A stretch of DNA of 64,000 bases from Ehretia macrophylla (lineage: Eukaryota; Streptophyta; Magnoliopsida; Boraginales; Ehretiaceae): positions 9,385,001-9,449,000 of the forward strand of contig CM075777.1 in the NCBI GenBank assembly GCA_037974665.1. Reading direction: 5' to 3'. The notes beneath the pieces are model-generated. The model was not told where the DNA came from. It worked only from the letters and a program-made list of their open reading frames with translations, and did no database searches. This document shows positions 23,301 to 33,635 of this stretch, in pieces; the first letter of the stretch is position 1; each line of letters opens with the position of its first letter. Both the position numbers and the translations under genes were made by a program.

Positions 23301-26300
23301 CCAAAGGCTACCACCAGAGGAAGGCTTAGACTACAATGAGACCTTCAACCCAGTAGTCAAACCATAGACTATAAGGCTTGTGCTCTCTCTAGCTTTTCAC
23401 TCTCATTGGCCTCTCAAGCAACTGGATGTCTCCAATGCAATTCAGTTTTGCATGGACACCTCACATAAACAGTTTACATGACCCAACCTCAAGGCTATGT
23501 TGATCCTCGATACCCTAACTATGTCTGCAAGCTCAATAAATCCTTATATAGCCTTAAACAGGCCCCTAGATCCTGGTATCAAATGCTTTCATCTTTTCTA
23601 ATCAACCAAGGCTTCAACCTCAAGGCTAGCAGCCAAAGGCTACCACCAGAGCAAAGCTTAGACTACAATGAGACCTTCAACCCAGTAGTCAAACCATAGA
23701 CTATAAGGCTTGTGCTCTCTCTAGCTTTTCACTCTCATTGGCCTCTCAAGCAACTGGATGTCTCCAATGCAATTCAGTTTTGCATGGACACCTCACAGAA
23801 ACAGTTTACATGACCCAACCTCAAGGCTATGTTGATCCTCGATACCCTAACTATGTCTGCAAGCTCAATAAATCCTTATATAGCCTTAAACAGGCCCCTA
23901 GATCCTGGTATCAAATGCTTTCATCTTTTCTAATCAACCAAGGCTTCAAACTCAGTCAAGCTGACAATTCTCTCTTCATTCTACACTCCTCCACTTCCAC
24001 CATAATCATTCTAGTCTATGTAGATGATCTAATCATCACTGGGAGCTCTACTGCAGCCATTTCAGCCATTATTCAAGCTCTGTCTACTCAGTTTTCTATG
24101 AAGGACTTAGGGACTCTTTCCTATTTCTTGGGAATTGAAGTCTCCTATGGCCGTGACAATCTTCTGCTACACCAAACACAACAGAGCTGGACTTGATGAC
24201 TGCAATACCTGCACTAATCCTACCTCCTCCAAATATACAGTTCCCTCCCAAACAGACACCCAACCTTACTCAAATCCCACACAGTTTAGGAGTCTTGTTG
24301 GGGCATTACAATACCTAACTCTCACAGGATGAGATATCCAGTTTGCAGTTAACACTACTAGTCAGCATATGCACCATCCCGCCAATACAAATTATGTGGC
24401 ACTGAAGAAGATCCTCAGATACATTAAAGGCACACTCCATCATGGTATTCTTTTTCATCCTAGTCCACTACAGTTAACAACCTACTCAGACTCTGATTGG
24501 GCTAGTGACATCCATGATAGAAAATCAACCACAGGATACTATATATTTCTGGGCTATAATCTCCTATCTTGGTGCTCAAAGAAACAGGCAACAGTGGCTA
24601 GGTCATCCACTGAGGCTGAATATAGGGCTATGGCCCAAACAGCTGCAGAACTCAAATGGTTGACCTACCTACTACATGATTTACACATTCCAGTCACTAT
24701 TCCTACACTACATTGTGACAACATCTCTGCAATAGCTTTGCTTCCAACCCAGTATTTCATGGGAAGACCAAACATGTGGAACTAGACTACCATTTCATCA
24801 GACAACTGGTCATCAACAAGCAGCTCACTATCACTCATGTGCCATCAGCAGAACAAGCAGCTGATATCCTTACCAAGGCTCTCTCTAATGCTAAGTTTTC
24901 CTATTTGAAGAACAAGCTACCACTGGCCAAGACCAGTACTAGCTTGAGAGGGGATGTTAACGAATAGCTTTAGTGATTAGTATTAGTGATCAGTATATAA
25001 GCTCAGCTTAGAAGTAGTTATGCCAATAACTAAACTCCAGCTGTAAACAGTTGGCATTAACCAGCTGTCAACGTAGTTGTACTCTCAGGTTAGTTAGGAA
25101 ATATCTAACCTAACAAAGCTGATTGTAAAGAGGTGCAGTAACCTCTATAAATACTGCACACTTGTACTCAATTAGATTCAATCAATACAATCACAAATAT
25201 CTCGAATTTCTCTCTCTCTCTCTCTCTCTCAACAACTTTGTTAAGCTTCTTCACACCAATATTACATCACAAATGTAGGACTCATTCGTAGAGTTGTTCA
25301 AATCCCAACAACGAGATTGTTTAATCCTTTGCAGATGTGAAATGGCTCCATGAAGAGTTGAATGCGATGCAACTTATTATTGCAGATGTTAAGGAGATGC
25401 AAAAAAAAAAAAGAACATTTCATTACCATATAATTTCTGTCAAGCCTGAAACAAGAGTTTGAGTATGCTCGCACACATTTTAGGAGCTGAGGAACTTCTA
25501 ATCTCTAGCAGCATTTATGCCAGAGTTCAGCATTCCATGAATAAGGATGGCCCTTCTCATGATACCAATATTGATAAGTCTACTTGTGACCAAACCTTCA
25601 CCATAATCAAGGTCAGAGGGAATAAACCCAAGCAAAACAAAACCCATTCTGAAGCAAAACGACATCACAAACCAAAACCACAGCCCCACCCTATGTGAGT
25701 CTAACCCCCGCGCTGACCAGTGACCCCCAAACACAAAGAAGAAGAAGACGAACAAAGTGACCCTTTTTCACTCCAGTTAGAATCAGAGGCATCCCTTTGT
25801 TTGCACCTTCTAAGAAGATCCCTAAATTTGCCCTCCTTTTCTCCATTTTCTTTTTTTCTTTTACTGCTCCCTTTCTCTCAACACTACTAATATGTCATAT
25901 CAACAACTATCAAGTATTAACTGACAATTCTCTAGATATTATCTGTTATCATAACTGGCCTTTAAATTTTACAACCTTACCACTACTATTTCATCATGTA
26001 TGCTTTTGGACAGACTCGGGAGCTCTTATTTTCAGCAAATGATAAATTCCATACATGATTCATTTTGTTTCTTTTTTTTTAATTATTATTTTGATTGATG
26101 CATACTATTGTGTAGTATTATTTCCAAATAGTTTTTTCTCGAAAAAATAAAATTTATTTCCAAATAGTGACAGAGCCACTTTACAGCCAAGGTATGCATG
26201 GCCTACCCCTCACCTAGTTAGGGGTATTTTCGTATTTCATCTTTTTTTTTTAAAAGGCTGCATAGAGTCATTACTATATTGAGGGGGAGTCGTGCCTTGA

Positions 26301-29300
26301 GTATTTCATATATGCTTTGGTGCTTATATTTTTATAATTGCTATAAAGTGCATTAAATGAGGGAGTCATGCACTTGAAGACTCCATTTATGCTATAATGT
26401 GCTTAAATTAAGTATTGGTTTATGCATAGATAAGTGTCCCCGACCCCCTGTTATTGACTCTGGCACTGTAGTACACACCTTGACCTCGGATGCCCGACTC
26501 CGCTACGGACCACAATACATGCAATGAGTTCTATTAGGCAAAGCTCTGGCCATGCAGGTGGAGCAAAGGAAATAAATGTTTTGCTTCCATACTCCTTTAT
26601 GACAAAAATCCCTTGGTGTGATCTCATACTGCTACATTAAATAACATGATTTATGTGCTAGATGACATAAACAAAACTTCAAGCAACATCTTTGATACTT
26701 GCTCCTGCAGGCAAAACGGGCAGGATCACAGGTAAGAGAGGATACAGTAAAAATACCGTAACAGTGGTAAGGAGAGGAGAGCGTTCTTCAATACTTTCTC
26801 CAAGTCCAAATCCACCAATCCAATAACCTGAACAAGAAATATAATATTTATACATATGTGTGTGCATGCGTGTGTACGTATCTAGTTACCCAAAATGTTT
26901 GTTTCTCTGGAAAATTTCAAATTGCAGTTATTATTCAGACAAAATATACTTTAATTCAAGAAAAACACAATTAGACCATCCAAACATTCTACTCCCATAT
27001 CCCTTGTCGAGCCGTCGTTTCATCTCAACGTAAAATTTATGCATCATCCATGATTACCACTTACTATTCTCATGGTCAATTAATCTACTTAACATTAATT
27101 GTATTCAACAATCTTCAACATTTTCACAATCTAAAAGAAGAGAGGAAACATTAACTCTGAACATAAAGCATAAAGAGCCTTCAACAGATCTAAAACTTTA
27201 TACGGCATGAATTATCATGCTGTAGTTCAACGTCGGCAAACCAAAAAGATTAACACAATACCAAATACCGTTATTGAGATTATACAAATAAGCAAAATTG
27301 AATTACAACCATATTTTTATATAATTTGAGGATAGCATTCTGCAAGGTGAGAAGGACATGGTTCCTAATTCATTTTTTTGTTGTTTGAGCAAGTAGTCTG
27401 GAACTAAAGGGTTGACTGTCCCTATGAGAGAGTTGAAGAATTTGGGACCTGTGCAGAAGAACAGCAATTGCATGATGTCAAGCTTAAGTTATTAGTAGTT
27501 GACAGCCTCTCTTTCTGTAACCTCCATAATCAAATTTCACATGTGGTAGGATTTTTCTGTTATCAACTCTGCTTTGCAGAAAATATGAGAATGCATGTGG
27601 AACATCTGTCCAGATTCTAGAGTAAAAGTTAAATATGCAAGGCCAGAAAAGAAAGAAAGGAAAAAAGAAAGGCAGAGAGATTGAGAAAGGATGCGAAATT
27701 TCAGAACATAATATCTACTTGGATCAGCAAGAGAGTCACCTCAACAGCACTTGATAACTTTGTCTTTGAATAATAAAATTGCGCTCAAAAGACCGAAATT
27801 CCCTCTACGGCATTTATCCCAAACAAAAGAACGAATCTCCGCTAACAATGGCATTATTCACTAAGTATTATTGGGGAGAGAAGCTTTCTGATTCTAGTAG
27901 TACAGATGATAAATATTCCAATTAAATAGAAAGAGGTTAATTCCATAGTGGCCAGGAATTGTGAAAGCAATTTCAATCCTTTGCGGATGATTCCAACTAT
28001 TATAACATAATTTTCAATAGAAAAGTAATGCTATTGAACAAATGCACCAACGAGATGCAACCATTGCATGGGTAGGCCATCCATACATTTTTGCATATCA
28101 TCTAGAAACTCAGAGAAGGATTCAAAACACTATAACTCGCTCCAGTTACACAGCATATGCTTTATCAACTTAAGTTTGTTCACTTAGAACTGCAAAAACA
28201 TTCTTGCCAATTCATGCATCAGAAACCTATATGTCCCTCCGAACTAGTTAAGACCTGGTATTTTAGCATCTAACTTGAAAAGTGGTCATTCTTTCTTCAC
28301 CTTTGAAATTTGATGCTTTAATAACACTAGCACGGATTTTGCACTTTATCCCAAACATCAGGGTGTAGAGTCAAAAGTTCCAAAAGTTGGTCTTAGAGTA
28401 TTTTCAGCATATAAAGAAAGCAGATAAAGAGGACTTAGAATTTATTTGCTTAAGACTCAGACCAAACTTACCTGTGTAGTTCAAAAATATACTTACAGAG
28501 AGAGAGAAAAAGAAGAATAAGATATTACATGTCCCTCCCTAGATAAAGATACTGAGTACAATAACATGAGATATTAAAATCAAAAGGAAAAATGATAAAG
28601 AAAGGACAATTGCTTTGGATTGTAAGAGTTCTATAATCTGGACAACTTAGGATAAGAATGGGGAAAACAGATATATTATAAGCATCATAGATTTAAGGCT
28701 TTTACTTGAACATGCTGTAAATAGATAACAAAAATGCTTAACACAATTCGACATGACAATTGATTGGCTTCACTTTAACCTCTGATCAATTGTCCATATA
28801 AAACATAATGCATTCACTATTCATTCCACTCCGGAGAGGCCATCGCTAGCTCCCTAATTCTAGCAACATGAATAACTTCTTAGTACATTCAAAATTGTAA
28901 ACATTCTGGAGGTGGAAAAATAAATGGTGGATATTGGTTGGTGATTGGGAGGTCACAAGAACTAAAGACTAAATGAACATTGAACTTGTTTGCCACGAGA
29001 GTATATTTACTATATATATTATATATACACACAATATATATATCACATACAAATATATAAAAACAGGAGAAGGCTCAACTAGTTATCAAGGAGGGTAGCC
29101 CATAGAAAGTTGTACTTAAATTTCATGCCAAGAATGGCTGGTGTATAATAAAGCCACAACAATACAGTTAGTTTGAAACGAAGATTAAGTTTGAAGAACA
29201 AGATCTGAAAAATAAGAAGCATAGAGACCTGATACATTTCGCCTTGCAACTTCTTGTGCGCAATGTCGGCGTTCTTCAATCCTGGAGCCTCCAACAATGG

Positions 29301-32300
29301 ATCCAAAAATGGCTCCACGTGCCTACAGCCAGACAATTATCACTGGATGATGGTAAAACTATAAACACTTTAATGAAGAATACAGTAGAGGTATCATACA
29401 GCAGACGGACTAGTGAAACCATAAACACTTTAATGAAGAATATAGTACAGGTATCGTACAGCATAGAGACTAGATTCTGATCCACTACCTAATGCAACTG
29501 TTGGTCCCCCGCACATAACAATTAAATTTGAGAGTCCATTGAATTTCTGTAATCACATAAGATAGGTTCCACACTAGTCGCAACCAAGTAGTTCCTTTCT
29601 TCAATGGTTTTTTCGGAATTACAGTCGATCAAATTGCTTTATGCTTTATGAAATATAAAGGGCAAGCAAGTTAACATTCTTCCTAGATCTTTAGGCAACA
29701 AAATTTTATGTGTAAGAGATACCCAGCATTTCCTGCTTTATATGCATATACATTTAACCTTTTGTCTTTTACAAGTTTGCCTCTAAAAGGTCGAAAAGGA
29801 AAAAAAAGAGAAAAACAGAGACATGATTCAGGAGTCAAATGAAAAAGACAGTAGTAACAGAATGCCAGGCCAAGAATCTAATGAATGATTTCGAGTTGCA
29901 GAAAATAAATTTTGGAAAACTTGGATTGAAGGATTTCAGTTATTATGGATTTCAAATCCATTTTAGTTGTTTGGATAGTATGAGCCTTAGCCAAAACCAT
30001 CATTAAAAATCTTAGACATTTTAACGGATTTCAGTCTCCTTAAAATGGTGTTACTTGAAATTCATCCTCATTCTTAGTGAATTTTTATGTCATCTAAAAC
30101 TTGAAAATTTCAAATCTTCAATAAATTCTTTTGCTATTCAGATAAAGGATTCTTAAATCTGAAATTTAAAGGACTTCAAACTTTCAAAGTTGGAAAACCT
30201 TTCTCAAATCGAAATCCTTCAATCAAAATGAAACCCTTTTAGAGAATTCAATAGGATTTAGCTCAAAGGATACAAACTACATGCAGTATAGGTTCAGCAC
30301 GTTAACATATTTTTACAATTAATCAAAACAACTTTTACTTTATGCCATATCCTGTAGGTAAATTTTTTGGGCGATAGACATATTTCCGTAAAAAGTTACA
30401 ATAGATAAATATTATAAGAAAGCAAATATGTCTTTCCTCATCCAGTAATTACATTCCCTTCCATCCAATACATGTCTTTCTCAAGAAGCATGCACAAATA
30501 ATAAGCACGTAGAAGTATATGAAGATGTTAAAGTCATATAATATCAACAGAAGTATGGATCTTTTATATGTTTTATCAATATCAGAAGGTTCGACAAATG
30601 ACGTAATCGGTACATTTCAAATGGAAGTAATTTAATACTCTTTAAGAAAACCTATCATCCAATGTGTAGAAATCTGACCGAAAAAGTTAATATTTTATTT
30701 CAATAGGAATAACACATTGTTGCATGTTATATAAAAATATCCTTAATGCACTCACTATACCCTTTATGTACCCGATGTGTGCATCATTACAAAGAGGTCA
30801 TCATAGTTTTACTTATTGTCGCATGTTATAAAAAATATCCTCAATGCACTCACCATACCCTTTATGTACCCGATGTGTACATCATCATAGTTTTACACTA
30901 ATATACAGCTAGGCAGTAGTTGTAGTTGTTGTATTGGCAAATGAACAAAGTAAGTACTGAATGTTTCTATTTTGTAGGTTGAAATGGACTCAAATTTGAT
31001 ACTGACATTCAAGAACACAGCTCCAAATGGGGAGCATAATTCTAACCCCGAAGACCTCCGATAAAGTTGAATACTTTAGTAAACGACCAATAGAATTAAT
31101 ATTTAGAGTTGTTATCTAGTAAGAGGTCAGACCTTTTTACAGTTAATTCCATATATACAAGTTAAAAATAGTGATTTGAAAAGGTTAAACAGAAGGGATA
31201 GATTTAAAAGTAGAACATCAAGTATATAGAACACATACAGTGTGTGCCAATTCTGATGAAATGCAATCATCCAGCCATCTCAAAGAACGTTCAACCGATG
31301 TCTTGTTCCTCTTATCTGATACCCAAGCAGGCACTTCATCTGCCAAAGTGGCCCATATATTTGGCTTCATTGCAGAAACCATCTCCATATATTCTGTAGG
31401 CTTTACCTAAAAATTGAATTCCAAACCATATCGACTTCATATGTTCCACAAAAACCAATACACTACAGAACAACAAAAATAAAAATAAAATCAATACGAA
31501 AAGGGGCAAGTTGGGTAGATTACCAAGCAACGACCACAGGGGGTCTCAAAAGACGCCCCGGTCCGGTTAGTGCTGCTGTATTCAGGTACAGATACAACAG
31601 AATCTCTCGGAACAGCCGCGAATATATGTTCACGTAGAGCAACCAATTGATGCAGCCCTCCAATACTAGCTATTGTCTTTAAAGAAATACCCTCCCAACT
31701 GAAAGCAAAACGAAACACACACAAACCATATAACAAACACCTTACAGCCAACCGAAAAGACACATCTTTCTTTTTTTGTCATATACACTATTAGTGGTGA
31801 GAACCACGAGTCTAAAGACAATATCATCTTGTATTAATACCAAAAAAGGAGATTGAGATTGTAACCATCTACGCTCGACTAGCCTGCTAACATATTGAGC
31901 CAAAACCCAAAACGCTAACGAAAGCAGTAGAAAAATAAGGATATTATACCTAGTCATCATTAACTGAACACGTATTATTTACATAATTAACATAACCAGC
32001 GTGGATGCTACACTGCTAACACATTGAGCATATAACTATCCAAAAATACTTAAAGCGTACGTTAATGACAAAAAAAAAAATTATAAATTATTATAAACTG
32101 AACACGTAACGTAATGTCAATGTAATCAATGTGCGATAAGATGTTACTTTTACACTATGGGCCCCACTTACACGACGGGCCCCACAATTCTATAGACTAT
32201 TTAGTCGTAGAATGAGATGCTTACAAATGAAGGGGACTGAATTGGAGGAGATGAGAGTCGGGAAAAGGAAGAGAGGAAAGATGGTCAGGAGAGATGAAAA

Positions 32301-32430
32301 CGGGCAGCCCTTTGCGAGTGGTGAGAATTAGAGCGGGTGTTTCGATTGAGTACGGGCAGCCGCTCAACTGTAAAACGCCTGCCCGGGCTCTTCCACCACC
32401 TTTGCTCCATGCCTTCACTGTAAAGTTCAT
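8385..32430 (-). CDS. QTRT2: Queuine tRNA-ribosyltransferase accessory subunit 2
   Basis: The eukaryotic tRNA-guanine transglycosylase is a dimer that exchanges guanine-34 of GUN-anticodon tRNAs for queuine; QTRT2 is its non-catalytic partner. Ten minus-strand exons splice in frame: 32225-32430, 31524-31698, 31239-31406, 29229-29322, 26757-26827, 10594-10645, 10305-10353, 10092-10220, 8609-8728 and 8385-8520. They total exactly 1200 bp and encode 399 residues plus a stop. Family blocks include ATLADEVPAWVSDKRNKTSV (exon 3), YWIGGFGLGE (residues 216-225), LPKEKPRQISGLELPEEVLQ and GIDLFDS. Residues C325, C327, C330 and H356 form the Cys-x-Cys-x2-Cys-x25-His zinc site. After GIDLFDS the catalytic-subunit PTR signature is absent, which fits an accessory subunit. 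The start MNFTVKAWS matches the expected N-terminus. Intron 5 spans about 16.1 kb and is filled with retrotransposons, yet every splice site and the reading frame are intact, so the gene is probably functional. Confidence 0.95.
8729..10091 (-). other. QTRT2 intron 8
   Basis: A 1.36-kb intron between exons 8 and 9 with no recognised gene. It holds a perfect inverted repeat at 9933-9958 (12-bp arms, catcaaactcaa, and a 2-base centre). Confidence 0.7.
10646..11779 (-). other. Start of QTRT2 intron 5 (genomic left part), no gene
   Basis: No gene was recognised. Around 10790-10930 a short motif resembling acataacctccctcc recurs in variant forms, which recalls the ends of non-autonomous DNA elements, but I found no second terminus. 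Confidence 0.4.
12453..13175 (-). pseudogene. LINE C-terminal zf-RVT region
   Basis: A 240-codon open stretch continuing the LINE ORF2 in another frame. It shows WKDIWKSCAPTRVAFFIWE and the zinc-binding CFLCKNDMESVEHLLLRC (Cys-x2-Cys...His-x4-Cys pattern), then IIWNLWKERNRKTFEG. This is the usual C-terminus of plant L1 elements. It is separated from the reverse transcriptase by a frame break near 13200, so it is not translated with it today. Confidence 0.85.
13212..15827 (-). pseudogene. LINE endonuclease fragment and reverse transcriptase, disabled
   Basis: The endonuclease portion (about 15436-15827) shows FQWVFSGVYGP but is broken into frames, and the usual GDFN block is degraded. The main reading frame 13472-15412 (646 codons) holds the reverse transcriptase: a DKAPGPDGFSLAFLQ-type block, LVPKKNGATKIKDYRPISL, GLRQGDPLSPLLFIL and ISHLLFADNTILFC. 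The last is the palm motif, normally FADD; here the second aspartate is asparagine, so catalysis should fail. A frameshift near 13500 moves the thumb and linker into the frame 13212-13574. Confidence 0.88.
16648..16931 (+). repeat. 5' LTR of Copia A
   Basis: A 284-bp LTR with TG...CA ends. A TATA-like ctataaatactgcac lies near 16837 and a CT repeat sits at the 3' end. It pairs with the 3' LTR at 24955-25234. Confidence 0.93.
16932..16943 (+). promoter_or_regulatory. Primer-binding site of Copia A
   Basis: tggtatcagagc directly follows the 5' LTR. It is complementary to the 3' end of initiator-Met tRNA, the standard Copia primer. Confidence 0.9.
17281..18303 (+). pseudogene. Copia A gag, broken
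   Basis: Gag starts at 17281 (MTSSSSGSNTPLPEG), with the UBN2 N-terminal block LDNTNYCLWKSQMFVILQAN, then a stop near 17446. Reading resumes in another frame (17477-17764: WQTIDQHLRSCLYASISPSV, then VWSTLEDRFNSLSRSHLHQL) and shifts again near 17764. Near 18100 lies the CCHC knuckle CQICGKPNHSALEC. The protease start LDSSANNHVTGDLSALAH follows at about 18255-18303, where the solo LTR interrupts it. At least three stops or frameshifts rule out a working Gag. Confidence 0.85.
18363..19902 (-). mobile_element. Internally deleted Copia B nested in the solo LTR
   Basis: A minus-strand Copia of about 1.5 kb. Its 3' LTR is at 18363-18671 and a truncated 5' LTR at about 19704-19902. The target duplication atgca lies at 18358-18362 and 19903-19907. 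Next to the 3' LTR is a polypurine tract (AGCTTGAGGGGGGG on the minus strand). Only the reverse transcriptase C-terminal half and RNase H remain; gag, protease, integrase and the start of the reverse transcriptase are deleted up to the junction near 19700. A 32-bp tandem duplication sits at 18694-18757. Confidence 0.9.
18763..19698 (-). pseudogene. Copia B reverse transcriptase and RNase H remnant
   Basis: Minus-strand frames show LIVLVYVDDLIVTGNS with the catalytic YVDD, MKDRGPLSYFLGIEVNTTKH, LVGALQYLTITRPE, then ALKRALRYVKGTIHQGILLQ and the RNase H end AAEIKWLTYLLQDLHIPVKS followed by HIEIDYHFIREQVVSKQL and ADILTKPF. Frame breaks fall near 19260 and 19050. The first half of the reverse transcriptase is missing. 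Confidence 0.88.
20074..20130. other. Two adjacent stem-loops
   Basis: At 20074-20099 the arms gaccaaggct and agccttggtc enclose a 6-base loop. At 20107-20130 tcacatggccaattggccatgtga is a perfect 24-nt palindrome. They lie in the solo LTR. Role unknown; a structured LTR RNA is one possibility. Confidence 0.7.
21439..23140 (+). pseudogene. Copia A protease end, pre-integrase and integrase, broken
   Basis: After the solo LTR the polyprotein resumes with TDSVVVGNGQNVPITHVG and LTNVLHVPKISSNLLSVYHL. The pre-integrase zinc region DLWHKRLGHPS ends in a stop at 21832. Integrase core blocks follow: LVHSDVWSPASIASFSQYEY, TDNGGEYLNHRFSSYLQSLG, HTLEQNGKAERKHKHLIETT and the C-terminal GYKCLNPQTHKVYISR. 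A frameshift occurs at about 22130 and another at about 22630. The linker to the reverse transcriptase is rich in Ser, Thr and Pro. Confidence 0.88.
23291..23954 (+). repeat. 332-bp tandem duplication inside reverse transcriptase
   Basis: The segment starting aggctagtagccaaaggcta at 23291 recurs as aggctagcagccaaaggcta at 23623, and the copies stay nearly identical to about 23954. Because 332 is not a multiple of three, the duplication by itself breaks the reading frame. Few mismatches between copies indicate a recent event relative to the LTR divergence. Confidence 0.9.
24946..24954 (+). promoter_or_regulatory. Polypurine tract of Copia A
   Basis: gagagggga directly precedes the TGTTAA start of the 3' LTR, the usual plus-strand priming site. 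Confidence 0.8.
24955..25234 (+). repeat. 3' LTR of Copia A
   Basis: A 280-bp LTR, TG...CA, matching the 5' LTR at 16648-16931 with roughly a dozen substitutions. It is followed by the target duplication acttt. Confidence 0.93.
25691..26756 (-). other. QTRT2 intron 5, part next to exon 5
   Basis: No gene was recognised. Around 26166-26470 a pair of weakly inverted ends (agtgacagagcca and the complement of tgactctggcact) hints at a small DNA element without a clear target duplication. Confidence 0.4.
26828..29228 (-). other. QTRT2 intron 4
   Basis: A 2.4-kb AT-rich intron with no recognised gene. A short TA-rich microsatellite lies near 29010-29060. Confidence 0.6.
29353..29472. repeat. 60-bp tandem duplication in QTRT2 intron 3
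   Basis: Two 60-bp units, 29353-29412 and 29413-29472, both carry ataaacactttaatgaagaa and differ at a handful of positions. Confidence 0.9.
29473..31238 (-). other. QTRT2 intron 3, remaining part
   Basis: No gene was recognised. At 30718-30896 two imperfect units of about 95 and 84 bp share accctttatgtacccgatgt and tcatagttttac; they are a direct tandem duplication. Confidence 0.6.
31699..32224 (-). other. QTRT2 intron 1
   Basis: A 526-bp AT-rich intron. No feature beyond the splice sites was recognised. Confidence 0.7.
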
Positions 32431-32492
32431 CTTCCCACAAACGGCCGCTTCTGCCGGGAGGCTTTGGATTTCCGGTTTGATTCTGTTGCCCT

Positions 32493-32516
32493 TCCCGCTT
32501 TATATTATATAATAAT
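32493..32516 (-). promoter_or_regulatory. TATA-like region upstream of QTRT2
   Basis: On the minus strand an AT-rich run containing TTATTATATAATATAAAG lies about 65-85 bases before the QTRT2 start codon, in otherwise GC-richer DNA. The position is compatible with a TATA box and a short 5' UTR. No transcript evidence is available. Confidence 0.4.
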
Positions 32517-32806
32517 CCTAACATGCCTATTAAGTAGGGCCCGAACTTGGACGACCTACCTATGACTAGGATAAAATTTGGGTGAGTATTGCTATATATT
32601 ATTTTTAATTTTATTATTATTTATTGGTTCTTATATCTACAATTAATCAGTTGACATGTTAAAAAAAAATAATAATAAATAAATTAAAATAGAGAAATAC
32701 AAAAAGTTTCGTTAATCTAATATCTCAACTAGAGCATAGGAGGTGATAAATGTATATAAGGAAAGAAAGATGTGGATTTAGTATTTCTGTTATTATTGAG
32801 GACGAG

Positions 32807-33627
32807 TAGAAATGACAACGGGTTGGATATTTTTTAAAATTTATAAAATTAAATCCGAACCCGTTTAAATTATATTTTATCAAACTCGTGATGGTAACCC
32901 TTCGGGTTTAGATTTTGCTTACCAAATTTGAACTCGTTAAATATTTAAAAACCCGCGGGTACACGACCCGACCCGTTAATAATTAAAAAAATATCTTTTT
33001 TAAAAAAAAACTTAAAAGGTTTTTAAAAGAAATGAAAAGAAGTCATAAAATAATGACAAATCGCAATGGATTAAAAAAAAAAATTAAGTTCTTGTCTATA
33101 AACAAATTTAAACTTACTAAAAACATTCAACAAAATCTTTATACTGGGAAGTTATCATCCTTCCATAATAATATGAAATAACTTGAGGAAAAAAAAATAT
33201 AAAGTATTTGTCACAATTGTAAATTATCATTCTCATTTGAATTATTCAGCGATTGAGTGGTTGTGTTATTTGAATTAGATAAAATAATATGTAAATTTAA
33301 ACTATGAGGGGTAACAACTGATAATAAGATTTGAGCTATAGCCCACAATTATTATTTTTTGACCAATATTAAAAAATTATTTTTTCTTAAATAATATATT
33401 ATTTGTATATGTATGTAAATATATAAATATTTTTATTAATTTATTTTTACTAAATTACTAATCGGGTTTTTTTAAATTGCTATTACCAAACCCTACCGGA
33501 CTACCTGTTGGTAATCATTTGTAAAAATCAAACCCTAACGAATACTCCATTGGTTTGGTAAACGGGTTTATAATCGAGTCGAATACTCGTTGGATTCAGA
33601 TTTAAACCCTACCTATTGCTATCTCTA
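32807..33627. mobile_element. Non-autonomous hAT-type element 1
   Basis: The ends tagaaatgacaacgggttgg and the complement of ccctacctattgctatctcta are inverted repeats. The perfect 8-bp target duplication aggacgag flanks the element (32799-32806 and 33628-33635). No transposase is present. Sequence inside carries repeated cgggtt and aaccc motifs. The 8-bp duplication and TAGA...TGGCAA-type ends place it in hAT with hAT element 2 at 51751-53130. Confidence 0.88.
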
Positions 33628-33635
33628 AGGACGAG

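Larger units (their letters stand above)
23150..24967 (+). pseudogene. Copia A reverse transcriptase and RNase H, broken
   Basis: Blocks in order: IGCEWVYRIKKHADSSIAKF, FKARLVAKGY, LKQAPRSWYQMLSSFLINQG, ILVYVDDLIITGSS (catalytic YVDD near 24018), MKDLGTLSYFLGIEVS, LRYIKGTLHHGILFHPSPLQ, YSDSDWASD, SWCSKKQATVARSSTEAEYR, and ADILTKAL at the end. Several stops occur, and a 332-bp tandem duplication (23291-23954) repeats the region around the first catalytic block and shifts the frame. Confidence 0.9.
16648..25234 (+). mobile_element. Copia LTR retrotransposon A, full length but decayed
   Basis: Both LTRs are present (16648-16931 and 24955-25234), each starting TGTTAA and ending CAACA. The 5-bp target duplication acttt lies at 16643-16647 and 25235-25239. 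Downstream of the 5' LTR is the initiator-Met tRNA primer site tggtatcagagc, and before the 3' LTR the polypurine run gagagggga. Gene order gag, protease, integrase, reverse transcriptase, RNase H is that of Ty1/copia. About a dozen mismatches separate the LTRs over some 260 bases by eye. It lies in QTRT2 intron 5, opposite to the gene, and carries two later insertions. Confidence 0.95.
16574..25690 (+). pseudogene. Old Copia-type gag relic, split by Copia element A
   Basis: Plus-strand frames show a gag of the UBN2 type on both sides of Copia A. The left part (16574-16647) reads MWNSLRPDVGNICDHAEACK. The right part (25235-25690) includes VKWLHEELNAMQLIIADVKE, then LKQEFEYARTHILGAEEL and SIYARVQHSMN. 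Internal stops and a frameshift are present. The join across Copia A keeps the IWDF-VKLLH frame when one 5-bp duplication is discounted, which confirms the insertion point. No pol sequence of this older element was found. Confidence 0.75.

Noticed and set aside
26166..26470. Small TIR element in QTRT2 intron 5
   Set aside because: The inverted ends match over only about 13 bases with mismatches, and there is no target duplication.
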